From Alphaproteobacteria bacterium (GTDB taxonomy: Bacteria; Pseudomonadota; Alphaproteobacteria; Micropepsales; Micropepsaceae), in the NCBI GenBank assembly GCA_017308475.1, contig JAFKEU010000004.1, forward strand, positions 248,001-312,000: a stretch of 64,000 bases of DNA, in the 5' to 3' direction. Positions within the stretch are counted from its first letter, which is position 1, and every line of letters starts with the position of its first letter. Positions 16,396 to 24,578 of this stretch are shown here, piece by piece. The translations under genes were made by a program, and so were the position numbers. The notes under the pieces were generated by a model that saw only the letters and a program-made list of their open reading frames with translations, was not told where the DNA came from and searched no databases.

Positions 16396-17421
16396 ATGCC
16401 GTGCAACAGACGCAAGTTCATCGCCGGCGCCGCTACCGCCCTGGCCAGTTCCGGTCCGGCGACTGCCCGTGCGGCGCCGGACGATATTCCGGTCATCGAT
16501 TGCCACATCCATCTGTTCGATGCCACGCGGCCGCAAGGTGCGCCCTATCGTGGCAGCCGCAATTTTGCCGGCGGTGTCGCCTTGCCCGCGATGTATGAGT
16601 CGATTGCCAAGCCACTCGGCATCGTCGGTGCAATTGAAGTCGAGGCAAGCCCGTGGATGGAAGACAATCTGTGGGTGCTTGAGACCATCCAGCCAGCGCC
16701 ATTCATGGTTGGCACCGTCGGCAATCTTCAGCCGGAAATGCCCGAATTTGCGGATAATCTGGGACGGTACGCCAGGAACCCGCTTTATCGCGGCATCCGT
16801 TATGGCAATCTATGGGGCTATGACCTTGTCAGGCAGGCCGACAATCCGGTCTTCATCGATGGCTTGAAGCTTCTGGCGCAGCGCGATCTGGTGCTGGAAA
16901 CCGCCAACCAGACCGTCCCGCTGCTGCAGGCAGCGGTGAAGGTCAGCGACAGGATACCAGACCTGCGCATCATACTGGACCATCTGCCGGCACTGGACCC
17001 GGTGCCCGCGAACCAGGCGGACTATGAGTCCGTCTTGCGCGAGATTTCCCAACGCAGGAACATCTGGGCAAAGCTGTCCGAGATCGTTCACCCGGTGCGG
17101 ACGGGACGGCGCACACCAGATCGCGGCGCGGCGCCCGATGCAGGTTCCGCCGGCCGGCCCCCTCCGGTCATCGAGCGCGGCCTTGCGGCACATCGCGAAC
17201 GTCTCGACATGCTGATGTCATACATGGGCGAGGATCGCGTTCTCTTTGGCAGCGACTGGCCAAATTGCGTCGGCGTTTCGGAAGTCCCCGATACCGTCTC
17301 TCTGGTACGGGAATATTTTTCCGCGCGAAGTCGGGAGGCCGCCGAGAAATATTTCTGGAAGAATTCCATAGCGGCTTACAAATGGGCCAGGCGCGCGCCC
17401 GATCAGCCTGCGATGTCCTGA
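16396..17421 (+). CDS. Tat-exported amidohydrolase family 2 protein
   Basis: 341 residues. N-terminal twin-arginine signal (CNRRKFIAGAATALASSG ... ARA, to about residue 26) targets it to the periplasm. The TIM-barrel metal-hydrolase signatures follow: HxH in IPVIDCHIHLFDATRPQG, VGAIEVEASPWMEDNLWVL, the barrel histidine in LRIILDHLPALDP, IWAKLSEIV and the C-terminal aspartate in RVLFGSDWPNC. This is the same family as the cytosolic enzyme at 3899, so the locus has one member on each side of the inner membrane. A Gly/Pro-rich insert (about residues 236-256) is unusual. It precedes the PQQ dehydrogenase gene by 35 bp and is probably co-transcribed with it. Likely hydrolyses a lactone or ester produced by periplasmic oxidation; this is inference. 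Confidence 0.85.
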   Translation: MPCNRRKFIAGAATALASSGPATARAAPDDIPVIDCHIHLFDATRPQGAPYRGSRNFAGGVALPAMYESIAKPLGIVGAIEVEASPWMEDNLWVLETIQPAPFMVGTVGNLQPEMPEFADNLGRYARNPLYRGIRYGNLWGYDLVRQADNPVFIDGLKLLAQRDLVLETANQTVPLLQAAVKVSDRIPDLRIILDHLPALDPVPANQADYESVLREISQRRNIWAKLSEIVHPVRTGRRTPDRGAAPDAGSAGRPPPVIERGLAAHRERLDMLMSYMGEDRVLFGSDWPNCVGVSEVPDTVSLVREYFSARSREAAEKYFWKNSIAAYKWARRAPDQPAMS

Positions 17422-17456
17422 TACGGCAAAGCAGACCAAAGCGCAGGGGGATCATC

Positions 17457-19877
17457 ATGAACAGAATGGCAGTCCTGTTTCTGGCTGCACTTTGCGCTTT
17501 GGCGGTGGCGTCATCTTCAGGCAACGCCCAGAAGGCGCCGGCCGAACCGGCCGGGCTCGGCCCCGATGAAACCGCGCAGGCCGTCCGGGACTTCAACGGC
17601 ACTTGCGCCTCCTGCCACGGGGACAATGGCGGCGGTGGCGACCGTGGTCCGGCGCTGCACGACAATCCACACTTGCGGACCCTGGACGCCGACGGCATCG
17701 CCGCCATCATCACCAACGGCCAGCGCGGCATGCCATCTTTCGCGAGCCTGCCCAAGGCGCAGATCGCGCGGCTGGCGGCGTGGATTCACTCCATGAACAT
17801 CTCCGGTCTGCAGTCAGCGCCGCCGCAGCAGGTCGCGTCGGGCGAAGCCTATTTCTTCGGCGCCGGCGGCTGTTCGGGCTGCCACATGGTGCATGGCCGC
17901 GGCGCATCGTCGGGCCCGGACCTGTCGGCCATCGCCGCCCGGTCGACGCGCGCCGAAATGGAAAAGTGGCTGGACAATCCCACCGCCATGATGGGCGTGA
18001 AATCCGATCCTGCCTGCCCCGGCTGGGCCTTCTGCCCCGACTTCCAGTGGGCGGTGCAAGACGTCACGCTCAAGTCCGGCGAGAAACTGCGCGGCTTTGC
18101 CCGCCGCCAGACCGAGCACCAGATTGCCCTGCAGACCCTGAAGGGTGAATTTCGCATGCTGTATGCGCCCCAGATTGCAAGCGTGGTGCGCGAAAAGCAG
18201 TCCTACATGCCGGTCTATCACGGCAGCACCGAGCAGCGCCGCGACCTTCTGGCCTATCTGGGCACGCTTGGCGGCATCGATCCAGGCCCGCTGAACCACT
18301 CCACCGCGCCGATTTCGCAAGCCGATATCGACGCGATCATGAATCCCAAGCTGGGCAACTGGGTCACCTACAACGGCAAGCGTGATGGCAACCATTACAG
18401 CCCGCTGGACCAGATCAACACCGGCAATGTCAAACAGCTTCAGCCGCAATGGGCCTTCGTGCCCGGGGGCGTGGGGCTGGAAGGCGAGCCCATCGTCAAG
18501 GACGACATCATGTATGTCACGGGCGGGCCGCAGGTCTGTGCGCTGGATGCGAGGACGGGCCTTCGCACCTGGTGCAGCCCGCGCACCAACGGCGTCGGCG
18601 TGCAGAAGGCCGCCAGGCGGGCCGGCGCCGCGATCAAGATCGACTCGTCGGTGCCGGTCGGACCAAATCGCGGCGTCGGCATTCTGGGCGACCGGCTGTT
18701 CTACACCTCCGACGATGCCTATATCGTCTGCCTCAACCGCCTGACTGGTGCGGTGATGTGGACCCAGCCCCTGGCGGAATCCAGCGAGAAGGGGCGCATC
18801 TACACGTCAGCCTCCGTGATGGTCGTCGATGACCTGGTGATTACCGGCATCGCCGGCGGCGACGGGCCGATGCGCGGTTTCATCGTTGCCTATCACGCCG
18901 ATACCGGAAAAGAGGCCTGGCGGTTCTACACCATTCCCCGGCCGGGCGAGCCGCTGTCGGAAACCTGGAAGGGCCGCGCGTTGGAAACCGGGGGCGGCGC
19001 GACATGGGAAACCGGCTCATACGATCCGGAAACGCGGACCCTGTTCTGGGCGGTCGGCAACCCCTATCCAGACACCGATCCGTCGGAGCGCGGCGGCACC
19101 AACCTGTACACCAACTCGGTCGTCGCGCTGGATGCGAAGACCGGCAAGCTCAAGTGGCACTATCAGTTCGTGCCCTATGACACCCATGACTGGGATGCGA
19201 CCGAGCCCATGGTGCTGGCCGACACAATGTGGCAGGGAAAGCCGCGCAAGCTGCTGATGACCGCCCAGCGCAGCGGCGTCTTCTATGTGCTGGACCGCAC
19301 CAATGGCCAATTCCTGCTGGCCAAACCCTTCGTGAAGAAGATCACATGGGTGGACGGCTTCGATCCCAAGACCGGCTCGCCGCATCTGGTGCCGGGCAAT
19401 GTGCCGACCGAGGAAGGGGTCAAGACCTGTCCCGGCGTGCGCGGCGCAACCAACTGGTACCCCACCGCCTTCGATCCGCAGACGCGGCTGTTCTATGTGA
19501 TGGCGGCCGAGGATTGCGGCATCTATCGCAGCAAGGGCCGCATCTTCGGCAACAACCCCGATCCATCCGATCCGGGATTGCGCCTGGTGCGCGCACTCAA
19601 TATCGAGACAGGCGACATTGTCTGGGAGAAGCCCATGCCGGGACCACAGGAGACCGACTATTCGGGCGTGCTGGCGACCGGCGGCGGACTGCTCTTCCAC
19701 GGCGATGTGGGTGGCAATTTCGCGGGGGTCGACGCGCGCACCGGAAAGACGCTCTACAATTTCCGCACCAATGACAGCTGGCGCGCCACGCCGATGACCT
19801 ACACGGTGGATGGCCGCCAGTATGTCGCCGGCATGGCGGGCCAGGTGCTGTGGTCTTTCGCCCTTGGATACAAATAA
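17457..19877 (+). CDS. PQQ-dependent dehydrogenase with two N-terminal haem c sites
   Basis: 806 residues from the ATG at 17457 (AGGGGGATCATC upstream). Signal peptide to about residue 24, then two c-type haem motifs, CASCH (50-54) with a likely Met ligand in GQRGMPS, and CSGCH (139-143). The quinoprotein propeller follows from about residue 265 with typical blades: VCALDARTGLRTWCSPR, AYIVCLNRLTGAVMWTQPL, GGGATWETGSYDPETRTLFW, SVVALDAKTGKLKWHYQFVP, the catalytic Asp region PYDTHDWDATEPMV, ATNWYPTAFDPQTRLFYVMA, RALNIETGDIVWEKPMPGP. Type II quinohaemoprotein alcohol dehydrogenases usually carry one haem domain at the C terminus; here two sites are at the N terminus. The enzyme should oxidise an alcohol or aldehyde in the periplasm and pass electrons to its haems. 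Substrate unknown; neighbours suggest the imported compound. Confidence 0.92.
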   Translation: MNRMAVLFLAALCALAVASSSGNAQKAPAEPAGLGPDETAQAVRDFNGTCASCHGDNGGGGDRGPALHDNPHLRTLDADGIAAIITNGQRGMPSFASLPKAQIARLAAWIHSMNISGLQSAPPQQVASGEAYFFGAGGCSGCHMVHGRGASSGPDLSAIAARSTRAEMEKWLDNPTAMMGVKSDPACPGWAFCPDFQWAVQDVTLKSGEKLRGFARRQTEHQIALQTLKGEFRMLYAPQIASVVREKQSYMPVYHGSTEQRRDLLAYLGTLGGIDPGPLNHSTAPISQADIDAIMNPKLGNWVTYNGKRDGNHYSPLDQINTGNVKQLQPQWAFVPGGVGLEGEPIVKDDIMYVTGGPQVCALDARTGLRTWCSPRTNGVGVQKAARRAGAAIKIDSSVPVGPNRGVGILGDRLFYTSDDAYIVCLNRLTGAVMWTQPLAESSEKGRIYTSASVMVVDDLVITGIAGGDGPMRGFIVAYHADTGKEAWRFYTIPRPGEPLSETWKGRALETGGGATWETGSYDPETRTLFWAVGNPYPDTDPSERGGTNLYTNSVVALDAKTGKLKWHYQFVPYDTHDWDATEPMVLADTMWQGKPRKLLMTAQRSGVFYVLDRTNGQFLLAKPFVKKITWVDGFDPKTGSPHLVPGNVPTEEGVKTCPGVRGATNWYPTAFDPQTRLFYVMAAEDCGIYRSKGRIFGNNPDPSDPGLRLVRALNIETGDIVWEKPMPGPQETDYSGVLATGGGLLFHGDVGGNFAGVDARTGKTLYNFRTNDSWRATPMTYTVDGRQYVAGMAGQVLWSFALGYK

Positions 19878-19906
19878 CCGGGCTACAAGCAACGGAGATC
19901 AGGCAG

Positions 19907-20527
19907 ATGACCGTCGTTTCGCATGAGGCACACCCCCTATTCGCCGAACCCTATTTCCGGGCGAACATCGCCGGCACCATCACGCCGGAGCAGATCCGGT
20001 TCATCCAGGGCCTGAAGATGGTCAACAACATGGAGAATCTGATCTCCGAAAACCTCTACATCTTCGAGGAGCCGGAGCTGAAAAGCATCGGCGACGCGGT
20101 TCAGGAAATTCTCGACATCTATGCGCGGGACGTGCTGTGCATTCCCCAGCGCTTGTATGTGACCCAATCCTGGTCCCTTACCAATCCGCCCGGCGTGGGC
20201 ATGCATGGCCATTCCCATTCCAATTCCATCCTCTCGGGCTCGCTCTATTACTGCGAACTGCCGCAACCGCCCGCCGGCATGGTCTTCACCCGCCATGTCA
20301 CCTATCAGCAGATCGACCTGGCGCCCGAGGCCGATCGGCGCAACGTCTACAACTCGCCCATCACTCGGATCATTCCCAAGCAGAATGACGTGATCCTGTT
20401 CTCCTCGCGCCTGACCCACATGGTCGAGCAGAACATGACGGACAAGCCGCGCCACGCCATTGCCTTCAACACCTTCGTAAAGGGCAAGCTGGGAAAATAC
20501 CGGGACGTGTCGGAGCTGCAGCTTTAG
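19907..20527 (+). CDS. Putative 2OG-Fe(II) oxygenase (TIGR02466/2OG-FeII_Oxy_5-like)
   Basis: 206 residues, ATG at 19907 with GGAGATC upstream, 29 bp after the PQQ dehydrogenase, so probably in one operon. The central motif QSWSLTNPPGVGMHGHSHSN, continuing SILSGSLYYCELP, and the C-terminal LTHMVEQNMTDKPRHAIAFN match the cupin-like family of putative 2-oxoglutarate-dependent oxygenases: H.H.N...SG.YY and a distal H....N...R..(I/L).FN. Metal ligands are probably the His of the GMHGHSH cluster and His in LTHMVEQ; Arg in KPRHAIAF would hold 2-oxoglutarate. No signal peptide, hence cytosolic, in contrast to its two upstream neighbours. It may hydroxylate the imported product. Function is inferred from family only. 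Confidence 0.75.
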   Translation: MTVVSHEAHPLFAEPYFRANIAGTITPEQIRFIQGLKMVNNMENLISENLYIFEEPELKSIGDAVQEILDIYARDVLCIPQRLYVTQSWSLTNPPGVGMHGHSHSNSILSGSLYYCELPQPPAGMVFTRHVTYQQIDLAPEADRRNVYNSPITRIIPKQNDVILFSSRLTHMVEQNMTDKPRHAIAFNTFVKGKLGKYRDVSELQL

Positions 20528-20627
20528 AGGCTTCAGGGGCACAGGGCTGGCAGGCTCTACGCTATAACGAGATGGCGGTCTGGCCCGCGCCCGCGGCAAA
20601 TGACCGGCGCCTCCGCTTTATGCTCCC

Positions 20628-21323
20628 CTACTTCATCAAATTTGCTGCGCGCAATTCGCTGCGCGCCGCTTCCATCCGCTCCCGAAAGGCAGGCAGTGCC
20701 ATCAGGCGCAGGGCAAGTATCGTGCCGAATTGCTGGCCGGCGGCAATGTCGCTGCGAAAATGCACCTGGCACACCAGCCGGTTCTCCGCAAACTGGCTGG
20801 CGCGCGCAAGGATGGCCTGCGACTTCTGCGGGAAGAGCTGCGCAAGCACCTCGGCCAGTGTGAAAGCCAGGGTGGCATGGCCGCTGGGATAGGAGCTGTA
20901 GATGCTCTTGCCCGGCTTGACCGGCACACAGGTCTTCAGCGTCCTGTCTACCGCATAGGGCCGCTCGCGATGAAAATATTCCTTGGCGAACTTGGAATCG
21001 ACCTCTTCTTCTTCCACCACACCGGCCAATAGAGCCGTCGTCACCGGATATTTGGTTATGTCGAAGCCCAGCGCACCGTTGAACATGTCGGGCTTTTCGT
21101 CCTTGGCATCCTTCGCTGCCACCGCGACCTGTTGCGGTGTGCTGCGGGCGGCGATGGCCTTCAGTTCGGCCATCTCATCCCCGGCCTGCTGCGAACCGGC
21201 AGCGGGCGGCGGCGGCAGCATTTTCGCCGGATCGAAGGCGTGGGGATCGAGCATGGCCCCATTTGCGGCTCCGGCCCAGGCCACGATGCATGTCGTCAAA
21301 ACTGCGCGGCGGATCATCGTCAT
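20628..21323 (-). CDS. Secreted class A acid phosphatase-like PAP2 protein
   Basis: 231 residues. Signal peptide (MTMIRRAVLTTCIVAWAGAANG), then the complete PAP2 phosphatase signature: KEYFHRERP (Lys114, Arg121-Pro122), SYPSGHA (residues 144-150, catalytic His149) and RLVCQVHFRSD (Arg182, nucleophile His188, Asp192), in the spacing of PhoN-type acid phosphatases. It should remove phosphate from small organic phosphates in the periplasm. AGGGAAA upstream suits either the ATG at 21323 or one at 21317. It lies only 5 bp after the TonB receptor stop on the same strand, so the two are one transcription unit; a phosphorylated ligand processed before or after uptake is a natural inference. Confidence 0.9.
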   Translation of the reverse strand: MTMIRRAVLTTCIVAWAGAANGAMLDPHAFDPAKMLPPPPAAGSQQAGDEMAELKAIAARSTPQQVAVAAKDAKDEKPDMFNGALGFDITKYPVTTALLAGVVEEEEVDSKFAKEYFHRERPYAVDRTLKTCVPVKPGKSIYSSYPSGHATLAFTLAEVLAQLFPQKSQAILARASQFAENRLVCQVHFRSDIAAGQQFGTILALRLMALPAFRERMEAARSELRAANLMK

Positions 21324-21328
21324 TTTCC

Positions 21329-23689
21329 CTACATGTGCGCCTTGAGCGAAACCTGGAAGCTGCGCTCGGGCTGGAAGTAATACTGGTCGAGGCTGTTGGG
21401 ACGGTTGGCGAAGTCATTCACCGACGTGCCGCCGATCGGCGAGGAGTCGGTGATGCCCACGCTGGCAAGCGAGCGGGAATTGAGCAGGTTGTAGATGCCC
21501 AGGCCCAGCTCCATGTTGCCCAAGGTGACGCTGCCCTTCAGGTCCATGACGTTGTAGGCGCCCAGCTTGTAGAAGCGGGTATTGGCATTGTCGGAATATT
21601 GCTGGCCAACGATCTTGTCGATCAGCGAGATCTTGAACAGGCCGGTCTTGTAGATAAGCCCGCCCGCCATGGTCCAGTTGGGCGCTTCCTTGATCCAGCG
21701 GCCATTGGTCTTGGCGGTGCCCAGCGAACCGTTGAGGAAGGCCGCGAGGCCGTCCAGCGCGCCGGCGAAGGCATAGGTGCCCTCCGCCTCGATGCCGCGA
21801 TAGGTGGCGGTGCCGGTATTGACCGCGCAATTGTCGCCCTTGAGGCCGAAGATCGGCGCAAGCGAGCAGTCCTGGAAGACATAGTTGTTGTTGACGCCGA
21901 TGTAATAAATGTCGGCGTCAAAGGTGAACTGGTCGGCGTAGTAGACGGTGCCGAGCTGGTAGTTCGTCGTCGTTTCCGCCTTGGGAAAGACGGTCAGCGC
22001 GGTCTTCTGCTCGAAGGCCTTGATGTCGGGCACATAGATGCCCTGGGCATACTGGGCATAGACACTCCAGCTCGGCTCAATCTTGTAGTTTGCCATCATG
22101 AAGGGCAGTGCGCGCGTGGTCGTGAAGGATCCCTTGTACGGGCCCAGCGGCGACGCCTTGGGCTGCACCACCGCGTTGCTGGTGTGCTCCCAATTCACGT
22201 ACTTGAGGCCGGGCGTAAGCGTCAGCTCATCCATCGGATGCAGTTCCAGCTCGATGAAGGGCTCATACTGGTTCCAGCTTGTGTGCTCCAGATATTCGGC
22301 ATAGCCCTGCGGCAGCGCGACAGCCTTCTTCTTGGCGGCCACGGTGGAATCGCCGACCTGCGCGGGGTTGGGATGCCAGATGTCGCAGTTCAACTGCGAG
22401 CATTTGGTGATGTCCAGGTCGAAGCGCGAACGCTCGGTCGCCTGGCCTTCCCACCACACGCCCAGCCGCACCTGGCCTGTCAGCCAGCCAAAATCGAAGT
22501 CGTGATTGAGGCGCAGGATGTTGCCGTAGACGCGATAGGCGTTGAGCTTGGAATAGCCGGGCACGTCGTTGGCGTATTTGACGCCATTGACGATGGTGCC
22601 GTTGCCCTCGGTGACGCCCTTGGCGATGTCGGCGGCGGTCTGTTCCGGGTTGGTCGCCGTCATCGTCTTGTTGCGGTAGTCGTAGGTGTAGAGCGTGTCG
22701 TCCAGCGTAAAGCCCGGCAGGATTTCGCCCTGCAGGCGCAGATAATCCATGTCCGTGTGCTTGCGCACCCGGTTGTAGCCGAAATAGTTGCCAGCATTCG
22801 GGTTGGTCTTCTGCAGCGCGTAATTCTTGCCATAGGCGACGATCTGCGCCGGGGTGACGCCATTGTTGTCGTTCAGGTGCTGCATCAGGTTGTTGTAGGT
22901 ACCGAAGACCGTCAGGGTCCAACCGGGCGCGAATTCGTTTTCCACCTTCAGCGTGGCATTCTGGCGGGACGTCGACTGATAGGTGAGATAGCCGTCGGAA
23001 TCGACGTTCTGCAGGTTGAAGTAGGCCCGCGTGGTGGTGCCGGCATAATCCAGGTCACCGGTCTGGCCCTTCAGGTCGATGGATTTGGTGTTCCAGCTTC
23101 CATAGGTGCCGCTGGCCAGCAGGTAGGATTCGGAACGCAGGTCTTCCGACAGCATGTTGATGGAACCGCCGAAGGTCGCCGCCCCCAGGTTGCCGGCATT
23201 GCCGGGACCGCGGTCCACATCGATACTGCCGATGATCGTGCCGGGGAAATAGGACTCCGAATGGTGCGACGGACCGTTGGTGTCGCCAAAGGGAATGCCG
23301 TCATAGGTCATGCCGTAGGAGCCGTCCGGCAGCCCGCGCATCGTGTTCTTCACGTCGCCGTCCGACAGGCCCGGGCCGTTGGTGGAAAAGCCCGTCATGC
23401 CGGGCGCTATGGCCAGAATAGTAGTGTAGTCGGCGGTGTCGGCAACCGAATCCTGGATATAGGACTGGGTGATGATGGTCTGCGGCTCCATCGTGTCCAG
23501 CGACGCCTTGGCCGGCGCGTCTTCCGGATTGAACGCCGTGCCCGAAACCACGACCGTTTCAATCTCGCCAGTGCCACGGCCGACATTGGCAGCCACCTGC
23601 TGCGCCGCGGCAGGCGCGGCCCAGGCGCCAGCGATGATGGCGGCCAGAGCCGCGGAACTGCACAGAATGCGAATATGATTGGCTGGCAT
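21329..23689 (-). CDS. TonB-dependent receptor of the PAP2/RND module
   Basis: 786 residues, ATG at 23689 with AAGGGGATCGTC upstream. Signal peptide MPANHIRILCSSAALAAIIA...AAQQ, TonB box-like EIETVVVSGTAFNPEDAPA, a plug with SYIQDSVADTADYTTILAIA and KNTMRGLPDGSYGMTYDGIP, IDVDRGPGNAGNLGAATFGG, then the barrel, ending FQPERSFQVSLKAHM. The plug differs from the receptors at 1-856 and 13197-16070 and looks like a siderophore/metal-chelate-type receptor with long barrel strands. Head-to-head with the two-component regulator (start 23895); a shared 205-bp region allows coordinated control. Ligand unknown; context with a metal-type RND pump suggests a metal complex or phosphorylated chelator. Confidence 0.93.
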   Translation of the reverse strand: MPANHIRILCSSAALAAIIAGAWAAPAAAQQVAANVGRGTGEIETVVVSGTAFNPEDAPAKASLDTMEPQTIITQSYIQDSVADTADYTTILAIAPGMTGFSTNGPGLSDGDVKNTMRGLPDGSYGMTYDGIPFGDTNGPSHHSESYFPGTIIGSIDVDRGPGNAGNLGAATFGGSINMLSEDLRSESYLLASGTYGSWNTKSIDLKGQTGDLDYAGTTTRAYFNLQNVDSDGYLTYQSTSRQNATLKVENEFAPGWTLTVFGTYNNLMQHLNDNNGVTPAQIVAYGKNYALQKTNPNAGNYFGYNRVRKHTDMDYLRLQGEILPGFTLDDTLYTYDYRNKTMTATNPEQTAADIAKGVTEGNGTIVNGVKYANDVPGYSKLNAYRVYGNILRLNHDFDFGWLTGQVRLGVWWEGQATERSRFDLDITKCSQLNCDIWHPNPAQVGDSTVAAKKKAVALPQGYAEYLEHTSWNQYEPFIELELHPMDELTLTPGLKYVNWEHTSNAVVQPKASPLGPYKGSFTTTRALPFMMANYKIEPSWSVYAQYAQGIYVPDIKAFEQKTALTVFPKAETTTNYQLGTVYYADQFTFDADIYYIGVNNNYVFQDCSLAPIFGLKGDNCAVNTGTATYRGIEAEGTYAFAGALDGLAAFLNGSLGTAKTNGRWIKEAPNWTMAGGLIYKTGLFKISLIDKIVGQQYSDNANTRFYKLGAYNVMDLKGSVTLGNMELGLGIYNLLNSRSLASVGITDSSPIGGTSVNDFANRPNSLDQYYFQPERSFQVSLKAHM

Positions 23690-23821
23690 GACGATCCCCT
23701 TCAATGACGGCTCGGGGGGACAAAAGGACAGCGTTGGCGGAATCGCGTCCTTGCGACTCCGTCTCACCGTGGCCGGCTCGGATTGCCCCTTCGCCTTGGA
23801 ACCGCTAATCCCATTTGCGTT

Positions 23822-23849
23822 TGACGGTGGGGTGACGCGGAGTATACGA
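23822..23849 (+). promoter_or_regulatory. Putative sigma-70 promoter of the two-component/efflux genes
   Basis: TTGACG (23822-23827) and TATACG (23844-23849) are separated by 16 bp, about 45 bp before the GTG start at 23895. On the opposite strand a TATACT (23847-23842) could serve the divergent receptor, so the two promoters may overlap. Confidence 0.45.
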
Positions 23850-23894
23850 AGTGCCAACCTAGCCGCGACAAACGGCCCAATCAGAGCACCGACA

Positions 23895-24578
23895 GTGCGC
23901 ATCCTGGTTATTGAAGACGATCGCAAAACTGCCGAACACATCGTCCGCGCTCTTGGGGAGCACGGCCATGTGGTCGAACATGCCGCAGATGGCGCCACCG
24001 GACTGGCGCGTGCGCGCGCCGGCGACCATGCCGCCCTCATCGTGGACCGCATGCTGCCGGGACTGGACGGACTGAGTCTGGTACGTCAGTTACGCGACGA
24101 AGGCGTTGTCACGCCCGTTCTCTTCCTGACCACCATGAGCGGACTGAACGACCGGGTGGAAGGGCTGGAGGGCGGCGGCGACGACTATCTGGTCAAGCCG
24201 TTCGCCTTTGCCGAACTCGTGGCGCGCGTCGGTGCGATCACGCGCCGCGCCGCCGCGCTGGAAGGCTCCGGCGAGCCCGTGCGGCTTCGCTGCGCCGACC
24301 TGGAAATCGACCTGATCCGCCGCACCACCCAGCGCGCCGGGCGGGACATCGACCTTCAAGCCCAGGAATTCCGGCTGCTGGAATACCTTCTGCGCAATAC
24401 GGGCCGGGTGGTAACCCGCGCCATGCTGCTGGAGCATGTGTGGGACATCCACTTCATCCCGCGCACCAACGTGGTGGAAACCCATATGAGCCGGCTTCGC
24501 ACCAAGGTGGACCGGGGTTTCGAGAGGGAGTTGATCCATACCGTCCGCGGCGTGGGCTACGTTCTGCGTGCGGGCTAG
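23895..24578 (+). CDS. OmpR/PhoB-family response regulator
   Basis: 227 residues from a GTG at 23895, chosen because VRILVIEDDRKTAEHIV is the canonical receiver start; longer in-frame readings have no homology-like sequence. Receiver domain with acidic pocket EDD (7-9), phosphoacceptor Asp51 in ALIVDRMLPGLDG, Thr in FLTTMSG and Lys101 in YLVKPFAFAELVARV. C-terminal winged helix from about residue 130 with IDLQAQEFRLLEYLLRN and NVVETHMSRLRTKVDRG, and GVGYVLR at the end. The partner kinase gene overlaps it by 11 nt. In related loci such pairs (IrlRS/CopRS-like) control metal or antimicrobial efflux; here the propeller, adaptor and RND genes downstream and the divergent receptor are the likely targets. 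Confidence 0.93.
   Translation: MRILVIEDDRKTAEHIVRALGEHGHVVEHAADGATGLARARAGDHAALIVDRMLPGLDGLSLVRQLRDEGVVTPVLFLTTMSGLNDRVEGLEGGGDDYLVKPFAFAELVARVGAITRRAAALEGSGEPVRLRCADLEIDLIRRTTQRAGRDIDLQAQEFRLLEYLLRNTGRVVTRAMLLEHVWDIHFIPRTNVVETHMSRLRTKVDRGFERELIHTVRGVGYVLRAG

Noticed and set aside
21137..23707. 856-codon open frame antisense to the TonB receptor
   Set aside because: Arises from GC-rich codon bias; its product is His/Arg/Gly-rich with no domain, and the receptor on the other strand is unmistakable.
23679..23894. N-terminal extension of the response regulator
   Set aside because: The frame is open upstream but overlaps the divergent receptor start and lacks receiver-like sequence; the GTG at 23895 begins the canonical domain.
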